DNA of 64,000 bases, from the NCBI GenBank assembly GCA_023935145.1, contig CM043699.1, positions 108,186,536 to 108,250,535 of the forward strand, in the 5' to 3' direction. The first letter of the stretch is position 1. Each line of letters opens with the position of its first letter. This DNA is from Bretschneidera sinensis. Lineage: Eukaryota; Streptophyta; Magnoliopsida; Brassicales; Akaniaceae. The notes beneath the pieces were generated by a model that saw only the letters and a list, made by a program, of their open reading frames with translations, did not search any database and was not told the DNA's origin. Below are positions 1-10,254 of this stretch, one piece after another. A program made the position numbers and the translations under genes.

Positions 1-720
1 TTTTAGGACCTCCCACTCATCCAACAACCCTTTGCACCCCATAGCCTTCTTTATGGCTTCCAAGGCCGCTATCTATTCTGCCCCGGTTGTTATGAGTTCT
101 AATATTAGCTGCCATTGAGCCTTCCAATACCTTAGCAGTTACTTCATCCCAAACCAATGCTCCTTTCCGGGATTACTCACAAATCTACTGAGAACACCCA
201 TTGCCCAAGAAACCCTTAACCAGTTTATCTCCTTTGCTTGGATTCTATACATCCCAAGGATCTTTTGTGTAAGATTGAGATCCTTCCTCTCAAACTCCTC
301 ACTGAGTTAAGATGTAAACCTTTCCATCCTCTTCCTGCTGTTCCAAACCAACAACCCATTAATGATATAGGTAAGGATACTCACCATCTTCTCCACCTTG
401 TGTCCATGTAAGAAAGTTTCTGTGAAATCTATGTCTTCTCTTCTTGTGAACCCATTTGCCACCAGTCTAGCCTTGTTCCGGACATCATCTCCTGGAGGGT
501 ACCCTTCTTTGACCTTGTAAGTGCACTTACATTCCACAACTTTCTGCTTTCCTGGAATTTTCACCAATTCCCAGAAGTTGTTCTTCATCAGAGAATCCAT
601 TTCTTCCTCCATAGCTAGCTTCCATCTTGGCGAATCCTTACATTCCATGGCATCAATGTAAGTCTCTTGTTCACTCACCTCTCCTTTTGTCCAAGGACCT
701 ACTACATCCGCAGCCTTCAC
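1..720 (-). pseudogene. copia RT N-terminus fused to RNase H remnant, copy A
   Basis: Minus-strand reading gives the RT entry region (WKLAMEEEMDSLMKNNFWELV, then KARLVANGFT). It runs directly into the sequence around the YVDD box, here decayed to YIING. The RT palm with the first catalytic Asp (motif A) is missing between these parts, exactly as in copy B. After a stop near 307 the remaining 300 bases resemble the RNase H part of copy B (9973-10254) with several stops. There is no catalytic RT here. Confidence 0.8.
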
Positions 721-959
721 AAACCCATTTCTTGAAGGTGGTCTGTCCAGCCTTCTTTCCCGATCTCTTGTGAGCTGATAGACCTTCCGACTTACTGTAG
801 CATCCTCTTCTTGTTCAGCTTATTCTTGAGTTTCTTGAGCTTGGCCTTCATCTAAGGGCTCTACCTAGTCTGAACCCTCTTACCTCCTCTGCTTTACCTG
901 AATAGAATCTTCCTTAACGCTATGCTCCACAAGAACCAAATTGGTTTGCTCACTAGCCC

Positions 960-1700
960 CTACAGGGTTAGTTTCTCCAAGTAGGGAAATAACAATTCAT
1001 TAAAATTAACATCCCTACTTATAATGAGTTTCAATCCTTCTTTTTCTAAGGACCACAACCTATACCCCTTAACCCCATCACCATATCCTAGAAATACACA
1101 TGTTCTAGATCTAGGGCTAAGTTTATCCTCCTTTTGATGTGCATATGCAGCACACCCAAAAGTCCTAAAGTTGTTTAATTCAGGGGGTTTTCCACTCCAC
1201 ATCTCCATGGGAGTCTTAAGCTCTAAAGCTCTAGAGGGTGATCTATTTATCAAGTATGCAGTTGCAGACACAGCTTCTCCCCAAAAATATTTTGGTAACC
1301 CGGATCCTATTAGCATGCACCTAACATTCTCCATAAGGATCTTATTCATCCACTCAGCAACTACAATTTGCTGAAGGGTTTCCACAACCATCCTATGTCT
1401 TAGAATGCCATTTAGCCTACAGAATTGTTCAAGTTCTTGGTTAAAAATTTATAAGCTATAATCGGTTCTTATCCCCTTAACTACTCTATTCATTTGAGAC
1501 TCTACCAGCCCTTTCCACACCACTAACTTATTCAAGGCATCCGATTTATTTCTAAGCAAATAAACCCACACTCTTCTTGAATAATCATCAATTAATGACA
1601 GAAAGTAAAAGTTACCTCCCTGTGTTGGTGTCCTTGCTGGTCCCCAAAGGTCCGCATGAATGTAGTCAAGAATGCCTTTAGACTTATGCACTCCGGTGTT
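960..1700 (-). pseudogene. copia integrase core, copy A, broken
   Basis: Two open stretches (1691-1449 and 1391-960) encode the integrase core. They contain ADLWGP and LIDDYSRRVWVYLL near the first Asp, a decayed second-Asp site (RTDYS where TDNG is usual), and the Glu in VVAEWMN. The C-terminal part has FGCAAYAHQK, VFLGYG and GYRLW, a normal copia run. A stop lies just after RTDYSL. This would be the enzyme joining element cDNA to host DNA; it is inactive as it stands. Confidence 0.85.
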
Positions 1701-2291
1701 GAAGCTGACTTGGTGTTATTTCTCAGGAACACAACTCTTGTAGAAATCAAATTCCTCTACTTTGTCATCACCAAGTAGGCCATCCTTGTTGAGAACTTGC
1801 AGACCATTTTCGCTCATGTGTCCCAAACGAGTGTGCTAAAGGGCTGCCTTATCCATCTCAGCCATCAAGCTTACTGCTTGATCATTGATTTCTGTCTCTC
1901 CGATCATCTCATAGAGTCCATCGTTTCTTGCTGCCTTAATCACTACCAAAGATCCCTTGGCCACCTTGATCTTTCCTCCCTCTACTTTGCATGTATACCC
2001 CATGGAATCCAGCTACCCCAATGAGATCAAATTCCTCCTCAAATTCGAAAGATACCTCACATTTTCCAGCAGCCTTATCATTTAATCAAACATCCTTACT
2101 TGGATGTCTCCCATGCCTTTCACTTGGCAAGAATTGTCATTCCCCAAGAAGACCTTTCCATTATTGATCTCCTTGAAATTCTTGAACCATTCCTTGCAAG
2201 GGCACATGTGATAAGTGCACCCGGAATCAAGAATCCACTTCCTGCTACCTTACCTCCTACTCATATTTGAGCACACAACAAGAACATCATC
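1701..2291 (-). pseudogene. copia protease and integrase zinc-finger region, copy A
   Basis: No long frame survives, but minus-strand translation around 2207-2245 gives KWILDSGCTYHMCP. That is the copia aspartic protease active site (DSG). Around 1795-1850 it gives HTRLGHMSE, the His pair of the integrase zinc finger; the Trp before it is a stop (TGG to TAG type). Near 1700-1757 the Cys half is damaged. Order and spacing match copy B. Confidence 0.75.
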
Positions 2292-3125
2292 TTACTGTTC
2301 TTCCTTGGCAACCAAAGCCTCTCCATTGTTGGTATGGCTTCTCCTCTCATCCCACATCCTCTTCTTGCAATCTTTCTTGAAATGGCCCTCCTTGTTGTAG
2401 TAGAAGCATCTCTTTCCTTCTCCAAGTCTTGTCTTGGAATAAGATCTCCCGTGGTTTTGCCATCTACCTTTTGATTTCTTCCGGTAGTTGCCATGGTTGC
2501 TACTGTCATTACGAGTTGCTGGCCTTCCTCTTACGAACAGCCCATCTCCACTTGATGTCTGCTTCATCTTGGCCTCGAAATCATGTGCGTTTATGGCATT
2601 GATCACAATCTCCTTTATTAAAGTATCCCTTCCATACTCAATAACATTAATCAAATTATCAAAGCAATCATAAAGATAATTCAACAAGATTACAGCCAAT
2701 TGTTCATCTGGAAAAATAATGCTACAGCTATTCAAATCTTGAACTAGCTTATTAAAGACATCAAGATTATCTTGAAACTCTTTACTAGGGTCCATTTTAA
2801 AAGCAAAAATTCTTTTAAGAAGATAAATCTTGTTAGGGAGAGTTTTGGTAAGAAACAACTCATCTAATTTCTTCCATATGACAGCCGGATCCTCTGAGTC
2901 TCCGCACTCCCTTGTGACACTATCCGACATGTGCAAGAAAATGGTGTTGTAAGCTATCTTCTTCATCTCAGTCCGCTGTTCCTCCATGACACTTGCTGAA
3001 AAAACATCATCTTCTCCAATAGCCAAGTCCACTTTCTGTTGCATTAGAACCGCCTTGATATTCCGCTTCCAAAGGGCAAAGTCTCCTTTTCCATCAAACT
3101 TCTCAACATAGAAATTTGAAGCCAT
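2292..3125 (-). pseudogene. copia gag, copy A (277 aa, zinc knuckle damaged)
   Basis: The 277-aa frame starts MASNFYVEKFDGKGDFALWK, the usual Tork/TNT1-like gag start (nucleocapsid precursor). It is longer than the copy B gag because it keeps about 55 residues (roughly residues 120-175) that copy B lost. The C-terminal zinc knuckle reads CFYYNKEGHFKKDC, so the second Cys of CX2CX4HX4C is Tyr. The ATG lies about 230 bases inside the primer site. A coding relic, not a host gene. Confidence 0.85.
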
Positions 3126-3352
3126 CTTTTGCGGACAAGATCCCTGATTTATGCACTACCCACAAATGCTTTCTTCAACCTCAAGAACACAAATCGAAGA
3201 TGGATCTTAACACCGTTCTTGAATCAACCTTCAAGAACACGATCAGATCTTGATCTTTACACCGTTCTTGAATCACCCAAGAAGTTGATCTTTGATTCTT
3301 GGAGTCTTAGCTCCGTCACCTTCTTGTTCTTACTCTGATACTTAGCTGTGCA

Positions 3353-3364
3353 GCTCTGATACCA
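3353..3364 (-). other. primer-binding site, tRNA-Met type, copy A
   Basis: The reverse complement reads TGGTATCAGAGC, complementary to the 3' end of plant initiator tRNA-Met. One base separates it from the LTR. A second, shorter match (GTATCAGAG) follows about 20 bases inside. Confidence 0.9.
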
Positions 3365-3365
3365 C

Positions 3366-4319
3366 TATTGGAAATCACTTTAACAAGATGCCCAGGTGGT
3401 GATCTTCCAAATACCCAAGTCTAGAATGACTTGTAGAAAGAGTTGGAATCGAAAACAGGAACCAAAAATCAAAGAAAGAAAGAAGACAAGCAATTTGTTA
3501 TCGAGGTTCGACAATGTGCCTACATCCCTGTGAGTTCCTCCGAAGTCTCTGCACTAAATCAAATGGTTCTTATAAGTTACAGCAATCCCCTTCAAGAAAC
3601 CACAATGTTCTTGATGAAACAAGAAGAGAAGAAAGGAAGAAGATGAGAACTAACAATGCTCTCTATCTAATCTAGATTTCTCTCTCTTTTACAACCAGCC
3701 TCACTTACAAAGAGTCCCTCATGTGTTTGTCACTCTTACACAATTCTCTCTATGTGTTTACAATTGATCTCATAATGTCACAAACTTGTGTGTTTCTAAT
3801 GTTGAAAAATGAGGCTAGGAAACCCCTTTTATAGTCATCCACTTCTTGGACATTCTTGTGAATCAATCCTCATCCTTTGATCAAGATCATCACTTAATCA
3901 TAGCCCTCCATCACTTCCTAAGTGGTGTTGTGCATTTTAACATTGCACCCATGCACCTAAGAGGGTCTTAATGCATGCTGCCTATGTGTGCAGCAGTGTG
4001 CCTAGGCAGTACGGCGTTGGGCATGCGTGCTGCGGCGCTGGTGTGGATCTGATGGTGTGCATGCTGGGAGGCGTGCCCTGGAGCAGGTGCGCTGCACCTT
4101 GACCTGATGCTGCTCCCTTCTGCTGCTGCATGCACACCCTTTTGCTTATGTGCAGAAGTGTGCACACTAGTGCGCATGGCTTTCCTTTGCTCCAAATTAA
4201 TGCACACACATGTGTACAGTCTTCTAACTTGCTGAAATTTAATCCTCCAACCTTGGTTTAGACTTTAACCATCTTTGAACCATGGTTGGACCTGTGCAAA
4301 CCTTAGACAAATACCAACA
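3366..4319 (-). repeat. 5' LTR of copia copy A
   Basis: On the minus strand it begins TGTTGGTATTTG and ends CCAATA, the same ends as both LTRs of copy B. A TATA box (CTATAAAAGGGG, about 3822-3834) lies mid-LTR. GC-rich GTGCGC/GCAGC-type short repeats fill about 3960-4160, upstream of it. Beyond 4319 the sequence switches to Sirevirus RNase H. Confidence 0.85.
3822..3834 (-). promoter_or_regulatory. LTR TATA box, copy A
   Basis: The minus strand reads CTATAAAAGGGG, the same core as the copy B LTR at 6238. Transcription would run leftwards into gag. Confidence 0.6.
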
Positions 4320-4327
4320 TAGCTGTT

Positions 4328-4660
4328 GAAGTTGTTGTGCACAAGTTTTGTGGATGAAACAACAACTAGAAGATTATGGCATATATTTTAAAAATATACC
4401 AATTCATTGTGACAACACTAGTGCTATCAACTTGATAAAAACTCAATTCAACATTTGAGAACCAAACACATAGAGATAAGACATCACTTCATAAGAGATT
4501 ATGCTCAAAAGGGTGATATTAGATAAGAATTCATTCATTCGGAAGATCAAATTGCTGACATTCTTACTAAGCCCTTAAATGAAGATAGCTTTTGTAAGAT
4601 AAGACTATTAATGGGTTTAACAAACTATGAACATATATGTGTTAGATTGCATCTACATTC
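4328..4660 (+). pseudogene. copia RNase H C-terminal remnant
   Basis: Reading from about 4342 gives LWMKQQLEDYGIYFKNIP then IHCDNTSAINL, a classic copia RNase H end. After a one-base loss near 4455 other frames give RHHFIRD-like and IADILTKPLN-like stretches, then LMGLTNYEH near 4608. The final domain of pol; stops and a frameshift make it non-functional. Confidence 0.75.
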
Positions 4661-4794
4661 ATCATGTGCATACTTGTCATTAAGTGAATGAGTATTAACT
4701 CCTATTTAATATTTCTCTCACTCAAAATGGCATAGATAAATCATTTCTTTCCAAATTCCTACTTGGAGCTTAAAATTTTATGATTTTTGAAAGA

Positions 4795-5135
4795 CTTAGT
4801 CGACTAGTTGGATGACCCAGTCGACTGGTATCTCTCTGTCCATTTACCCAGTCGACTAGTTGGGTCAAACTAGTCAACTAGTAACTCACTGCCCATTTTA
4901 CCAGTCGACTGGTATAAGGACCCGATCGACTGGTATCACAAGATAAGTTTGGAGCCCAAAACTTTGAATTTTTTTTTTTTATGAACCCAATCGACTAGTA
5001 GGGTCAATCCAATCGACTTATGTCTTTGCCAGATTTACCAGTTGACTGGTACCTTGACACAATAGACTGGTATTTCAAAAAATCCCTAAATTAACCCAAT
5101 CGACTAGTACCCTGACCCAGTCAACTGGTATCACG
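4795..5135 (+). repeat. array of GTCGAC-centred palindromes in the RNase H to env-like gap
   Basis: About ten imperfect copies of a self-complementary 12-14-mer (type CCAGTCGACTGGT or AGTCGACTAGT), spaced roughly 15-40 bases apart. The same motif recurs in the LTR of the same element at 20078-20235. It precedes the env-like ORF. No coding frame crosses it. Confidence 0.85.
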
Positions 5136-5401
5136 ATTTTGTTTAATAGATGCTTCATTTTTTTTCCAGATTTCACGCAATTTTTCTCTAAACCTTAGCT
5201 TTCTCTCTTTAAAAATTCTTGCTTTTAGCATAAAATCTCTTGAAATCACTCCAATGAACCAATAATCATCCTTCAAAATCACCTAATCTTCAACTTTCAC
5301 CATTGAATCTTCACTTTTTTAACCACAAACTCTCACCAAACATGTTTTTCAAAAAATTTCTGAGAGAATACGCATCAAGACAACCGTTTTCAGACCTCAT
5401 G

Positions 5402-5610
5402 TGCTCAAGGGGTCTAGGTCACGGAAGTCCTTGGCACCAGACTCAAGAGGCAAGGGGATTATCGATTCCTCGAGCAAGCAAACGAGGACCGAGCTCGACG
5501 AATCACTTTTCTGGAATCTAGCCATCAAGAGTAGGTATAACACTGTTATTAGACATAAGAAAATCATGACGGGTACATTCGTAGATTTTGATTTTATTCA
5601 TCATGTTAAC
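5402..5610 (+). pseudogene. env-like / putative plant transposon-protein ORF, first half
   Basis: This frame encodes a basic N-terminus (LKGSRSRKSLAPDSRGKG) followed by SRYNTVIRHKKIMTGTFVDF. The style resembles the extra ORF found after pol in some Sireviruses and plant transposon proteins of the PF20167 kind. It stops being interpretable at the copia B insertion and resumes at 18080. The true start is unclear, since this frame has no convincing ATG. Function of such ORFs is unknown; the family call is inference. Confidence 0.5.
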
Positions 5611-6715
5611 TGTTGGTATTTGTCTAAGATTTAAACATGGTTTAAACATGGTTAAGGTTTAAACATGTCCAAACATGGTTCAAAGATGGTTAAAGTCTAA
5701 ACCAAGGTTGGAAGATTAAAGTTTAGCAAGTTAAAGGTCTGCACACAAGTGTGTGCATCACTTTAGAGCACAGTAAGGGTAGACACACTAATGTGTGCAC
5801 TTCTGCACACATGCTGAAGGTGTGTGCGCACTATAGGTGATGGCCAGCACCACACCGTGCACAGCCCAGCACCGTACCATCCAGAATGCATGACTCCAGA
5901 AATGCACCAGCACCTCACCGCCCATCTGCCAGCACTGCACTGCCCAGTAGGTGTGCTGCTTGATGCGCACCAGCATCGCATTGCTCACCACTAGTGGTGC
6001 ACCGCCCAGAGAGTGTGCAAAGGGACTCTACCCAGCACTGCACCGTGCCCTGTTGAGCACCTAAGCGCAGGGCAAAGTAAAGCACACATGGACAGCCTGT
6101 TTTAACCCTCTCTTAGGTGCGTGGGTGCAAAGCTAAAATGCACAGCACCACTTAGGAGTAATGGAGGGCCATGATTAAGTGGTAATCATGATCAAAGGGT
6201 GAGGATTGAATCTCAAGAATGACCAAGAAGTGGGTGGCTATAAAAGGGGTTTCCTAGCCTCATTTTCAACAAGAGAACAACACAAGTTTGTGACATACTT
6301 TGAGATTAAATGTAATACAAGAGAGAATTGTGTGAGAGTGCAAAGACATAAAATATAAGGGGGACTCGTTGTAGAGAGGCTGGTTACAAAAAAGAGAGGT
6401 TAATAGAGAATTGATAGAAAGCATTGTAATAGGTCTATCACTTTCTCGTTCTCTTCTTGGTTTCTTCAAGAACTTGAGGTTTCTTGAAGGGGATTATTGT
6501 AACTTGTAAGAACCATTGATTTAGTGCAAAGAGTTCGGAGGAACTCACGGGGATGTAGGCACATTGCCGAACCTCGATAACAAATTATTTGTCTTCTTTC
6601 TTTCTTTGATTTTCTGTTTTTGTGTTCAATTGCTGTATTTCTTTCTAGAAGTCATTCTAGACTTGGGTGTTTGGAAGATCACCACCTGGACATCTTTTCA
6701 AGGTGATTTCCAATA
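5611..6715 (+). repeat. 5' LTR of copia copy B
   Basis: Starts TGTTGGTATTTG, ends CCAATA one base before the primer site. It holds GC-rich GTGCGC/CCAGCACCGCACC-type short repeats (about 5765-6060), a TATA box at 6238 and a CT-rich 3' part. It matches 10452-10662 plus 17239-18079. Confidence 0.9.
6238..6245 (+). promoter_or_regulatory. LTR TATA box, copy B
   Basis: CTATAAAA followed by GGGG, about 630 bases into the LTR and downstream of the GC-rich repeat block. The position suits the U3/R border. Confidence 0.65.
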
Positions 6716-6716
6716 G

Positions 6717-6770
6717 TGGTATCAGAGCTTCGGAGAGTAGTATCAGAGCTGTACAGCTGGGTATCAGAGC
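6717..6770 (+). other. primer-binding site with two extra PBS-like repeats
   Basis: TGGTATCAGAGC at 6717-6728 matches initiator tRNA-Met. TATCAGAGC recurs at 6741-6749 and 6762-6770, about 21 bases apart, so three near copies lie in tandem. Copy A shows at least two. Confidence 0.85.
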
Positions 6771-7069
6771 AAGAATAAGAAGATGACAGAGCCAAGACTC
6801 CAAGAATCAAAGATCAGCTTCTTGGGTGATTTAAGAACGAAGTTAAGATCTATATCTGATCGTGTTCTTGAGGTGAATCAAGGACAGAGTTAAGATCAAT
6901 ATCTGATCATGTTCTTGAGGGTGATTCAAGAACGGTGTAAAGATCAAGATATGATCGTGTTCTTAAGGTAAATTCAAGAATGATGTTAAGATCCATTTTC
7001 GATCTGTGTTCTTGAGGTTGAAGAAAGCATTTATGGGTAGTGCATAAATCTGGGATCTTGTCCGCAAAG

Positions 7070-7890
7070 ATCGCTTCAAATTTCGATATTGAGAAGTTTG
7101 ATGGAAATGGAGACTTTACCTTTTGGAAGCGAAAGATCAAGGCGGTTCTAGTGCAACAGAAAGTGGACTTGGCTCTTGGAGAAGATGATGCTTTTCCAGC
7201 AAGTACCATAGAGAACCAGCGAAATGAGATGAAGAAGATGGCTTACAGCACCATCTTCTTGCATATGTCCGATAATGTCACAATGGAGTACGGAGACTCG
7301 GAAGATCCAGGTGCAATTTGGAAGAAACTAGATGAGATGTTTCTTGCCAAGACTCTCCCGGATAAGAGGTATCTTCGTAAATGAATCTTTGCTTTTAATT
7401 TTGATCCTAAGAAAGAGTTACAAGATAATCTTGATGCCAAGATGAGGATTGCATCAAATGGTAAAGGGTTGTTCTTTAAAAGAAGGCTAGTAACTCGGTA
7501 TAGCAGCAACCATGGCTACTACCGAGACAAAGGTAGAGGAGAGAGCCATATAAGAGTGCACAACAGCATGCATGGTTACTACCGGGACAGAGGTAGAGAA
7601 GAGAGCCATGGGAGAGTGCACAGTAGCATGCATGGCTACTACTAGGACAGAGGTAGAGGAGAGAGCCATGGGAGAGTGCACAGTAGCATGTATAGCTATT
7701 ACCGGGACAGAAGTAGAGGAGAAAGCCATGGGAGAATGCATTCCAAACTGAGATTTGGAGGGAAGAGTTGCTATTACTGCCATAAAGAGGGTCATGTCAA
7801 GAAAGATTATAAGAAGATGACAAGGGATAGAGAAGGAAGCCATACCAAGAATGGAGAGGTTTCGGTTGCCAAAACAGAACAGCAAGATAG
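7070..7890 (+). pseudogene. copia gag, copy B
   Basis: Homologous to the copy A gag from IASNFDIEKFDGNGDF. The start codon is ATC at 7070 where copy A has ATG, so initiation is lost. TGA at 7382 replaces an Arg codon. About 165 bases are missing between DNLD and AKM (about 7435). Four 60-base repeats follow (7511-7750). The zinc knuckle CYYCHKEGHVKKDY keeps CCH but has Tyr for the last Cys. Inactive without readthrough and repair. Confidence 0.85.
7511..7750 (+). repeat. four 60-bp tandem repeats inside gag
   Basis: Units begin at 7511, 7571, 7631 and 7691 with an exact 60-bp period. Each encodes about 20 residues rich in Tyr, Arg, Gly, Ser and His (GYYRDRGRGESHGRVHSSMH type) just before the zinc knuckle. 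Copy A has a single equivalent unit, so the expansion belongs to copy B or its parent. Confidence 0.9.
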
Positions 7891-8590
7891 TGATGTTCTT
7901 GTTGTGTGCTCAGATGTGAGCAAGGGGCAAGAAGATAGCAGGAAATGGATCTTGGATACCGGGTGCACTCATCACATGTGCCCTCACCAAAGTTGGTTCA
8001 AGAATTTCAAGGAAACCAATGATGAAAAGGTTTTCTTGGGGAATGATATTTCTTACCAAGTGAGGAGCATGAGAGACATCCAGGTGAGGATGTTTGATGG
8101 AGTCATAAGGCTACTAGAGAATGTGAGGTATCTCCCAGATTTGAGGAGGAATTTGTTCTCATTGGGGCAGCTGGATTCCATGGGGTATACATGCAAAGTA
8201 GAGGGAGGAAAGATCAAGGTGGCCAAGGGATATTTGGTAGTGATTAAGGCAGCAAGAAACGATGGACTCTATGAGATGATCGAAGACATGGAAATCAAGG
8301 TTCAAGTAGCAAGCTTGATGGTTAAGATAGATAGGGTAGCCCTATGGCACACTCGCTTGGAACATATGAGCGAAGAAAGCCTGCAAGTTCTCAGCAAGGA
8401 TGGCCTACTTGGTGGAGACAAAGTAGAGGAGCTTAATTTCTGCGAGTGTTGTGTTCTTGAGAAGCAACACCGGGTCAGCTTTAACACCGGAGTGCATAAG
8501 TCTAAGGGCATTCTTTCATTCATGCGGACCTTTGGGTACCAGCAAGGACACCAACACAGGGAGGTAACATTTACTTTCTGCCTTTAATTG
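7891..8590 (+). pseudogene. copia protease and integrase zinc finger, copy B
   Basis: The 303-aa open stretch ending at 8587 carries the protease site WILDTGCTHHM (DTG) near 7945. The downstream YLPDLRRNLFSLGQL is typical of copia. The integrase zinc finger follows: LWHTRLEHM, then CECCVLEKQH, with all His and Cys present. The frame is lost near 8510, where FMRTFGYQQ replaces the usual DLWGP region, so the first catalytic Asp of integrase is disturbed. Confidence 0.85.
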
Positions 8591-9440
8591 ATGATTATTT
8601 AATAAGAGTGTGGGTTTATTTGCTTAGAAATAAATCGGATGCCTTGAATAAATTAGTGGTGTGGAAAGGACTGGTTGAGACTCAAACAGGTAGAGTAGTT
8701 AAGAGGATAAGAACTGATAATGGCTTAGAAATTTTTAACTAAGAACTTGATCAATTCTGTAGGTTAAATGGGATTCTAAGACATAGGACGGCTGTGAAAA
8801 CCTCTCAACAAAGTGGAGTTGCTGAGTGGATGAATAAGACCCTTATGGAAAAGGTTAGGTGCATGTTAATAGGATCCAGGTTACCAAAATATTTTTGGGG
8901 AGAAGCTGTGGCTACAGCTGCATACTTAGTAAATAGATCACCCTCTAAGATTGTGTACCAAAAGACTCTCATGGAGATGTCGAGTAGAAAACCCCCTGAG
9001 TTGGACAACCTTAGGACTTTTGGGTGTGCTGCATATGCACAACAAAAGATGATAGACTTAGCCCAGGATCTAGAAAGTGTGTGTTTCTAGGATATGGGGA
9101 AGGGGCTAAGGGGTATATGTTATGGTCCTTAGAGAAAGAAGGATTGAAACTCATAATAAGTAGGGACGTTAATTTTAATGAATTGTTATTTCCCTATTTG
9201 GAAAAAACTAATCCTATAGGGGCAAGTGAGCAAACCAGTTTGATTCTTGTGGAGCATAGCATCAAAGAAGATTCAGTTCAAGTAGAGCAAAGGAGGCAAG
9301 AGGGTTCGGATCAAGTAGAGCCCTTGAATGGATGCCAAGCTCAAGAAACGCAAGAAGAGGCTAAACAAGAAAAAGGAAGGCTGGTTGGACCACCTTCAAG
9401 ATATAGGTTTGTGGATGTTGCGGATGCAGCAGCTCCTTAG
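8588..9440 (+). pseudogene. copia integrase core and linker, copy B
   Basis: From 8588 another frame gives LIDDYLIRVWVYLLRNKS, then RTDNGLEIFN with the second Asp. A TAA follows, then GVAEWMNKTLMEK with the Glu and FWGEAVATAAYLVNRSP. A frameshift near 9050 leads to the 9024-9440 stretch (VFLGYGEGAKGYMLWS), an acidic Glu/Gln-rich linker between integrase and RT. Two frame breaks and one stop: not functional. Confidence 0.85.
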
Positions 9441-9452
9441 ACAGAAGGAGAG

Positions 9453-10254
9453 ATGAGTGAACAAGAGACTTACACAGATGCCATGGAGTGTAAGGATTCG
9501 CCAAGATGGAAGCTAGCTATGGAGGAAGAAATGGATTTTTTGAGGAAGAACAACTTCTGGGAATTAGTGAAAATTCCAGGAAAGCAGAAAGTTGTAGAAT
9601 GTAAGTGCACTTGCAAGATCAAAGAAGGGTACCCTCCAGGAGATGAAGTCCGAAACAAAGCTAGGATGGTGGCGAATGGGTTCACAATAAGAGAAAACAT
9701 AGGTTTCACAAAAACTTTCTCACCTGGACACAAGGTGGAGAAGATAGTGAGTATCCTCATCTATGTCGATGATGTGTTGTTGGTTCATAACAGCAGGGAG
9801 AGGATGGAAAGGTTTACATCTCAAGTCAGTGAGGAGTTCGAGAGGAAGGATCTTAGCCTTACACAAAAGATTTTTGGGATGTGTAGAATCCAAGAAAAGG
9901 AGAGAAACCGGTTGAGGGTTTCTTGGGCAATGGGTGTTCTCAGCAGATTTATGAGTAGTCCGGAAAGAAGTATTGGCTTGGGATGAAGTGGTTGCTGAGG
10001 TATTTAAAGGATCAGTGGCAGCAAATGGTAGCACTCATAACAACCGGGAAAAATGCATAGCGGCTACGGAAGCCATAAAGGAGGCTATGGAGTGCAAAGG
10101 GTTGTTGGACAAGTGGGAGGTCCTAAAAGAGCAGGTGGTGGTGTATTTGGATGGCCAAAGTGTGTGGTACTTATGGAGGAATCCAGTGTTCCATGAGGGG
10201 ACAAAGCATATGGATGTTTGGGATCATTACATTCTAGAAAATGGTACGAAATGA
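9453..10254 (+). pseudogene. copia RT with deleted palm plus RNase H remnant, copy B
   Basis: The ORF 9453-9986 reads through the RT N-terminus (KARMVANGFT) and jumps at GHKVEKIVS to ILIYVDDVLLVHNSRERM. The whole segment with motif A and motif B is gone while the YVDD box remains. The same join is in copy A. The ORF 9973-10254 holds shrunken RNase H motifs (ATEAIKEAMECKGLLD, VYLDGQSVWYLW, HEGTKHMDV). It cannot make DNA itself, so the family needed an RT in trans. Confidence 0.85.

Larger units (their letters stand above)
1..4319 (-). mobile_element. Ty1/copia element, copy A, Tork-like, left part outside window
   Basis: On the minus strand the order is 5' LTR, initiator-Met primer site, gag, DSG protease, integrase, RT remnant, RNase H remnant, which is the copia order. 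The 3' LTR lies beyond base 1. Every domain carries stops or frame breaks, so this copy cannot move by itself. It closely resembles copy B (5611-18079) and shares its internal RT deletion. It sits inside a Sirevirus-like element whose RNase H resumes at 4320. Confidence 0.9.

Noticed and set aside
3968..4209. Two Ala/His-rich minus-strand ORFs in the LTR
   Set aside because: They translate the GC-rich repeat block of the copia LTR; the same block is non-coding in copy B.
5765..6060. Short-repeat clusters considered as a CRISPR-like array
   Set aside because: Irregular spacing, no constant repeat/spacer structure, inside an LTR of a plant retroelement.
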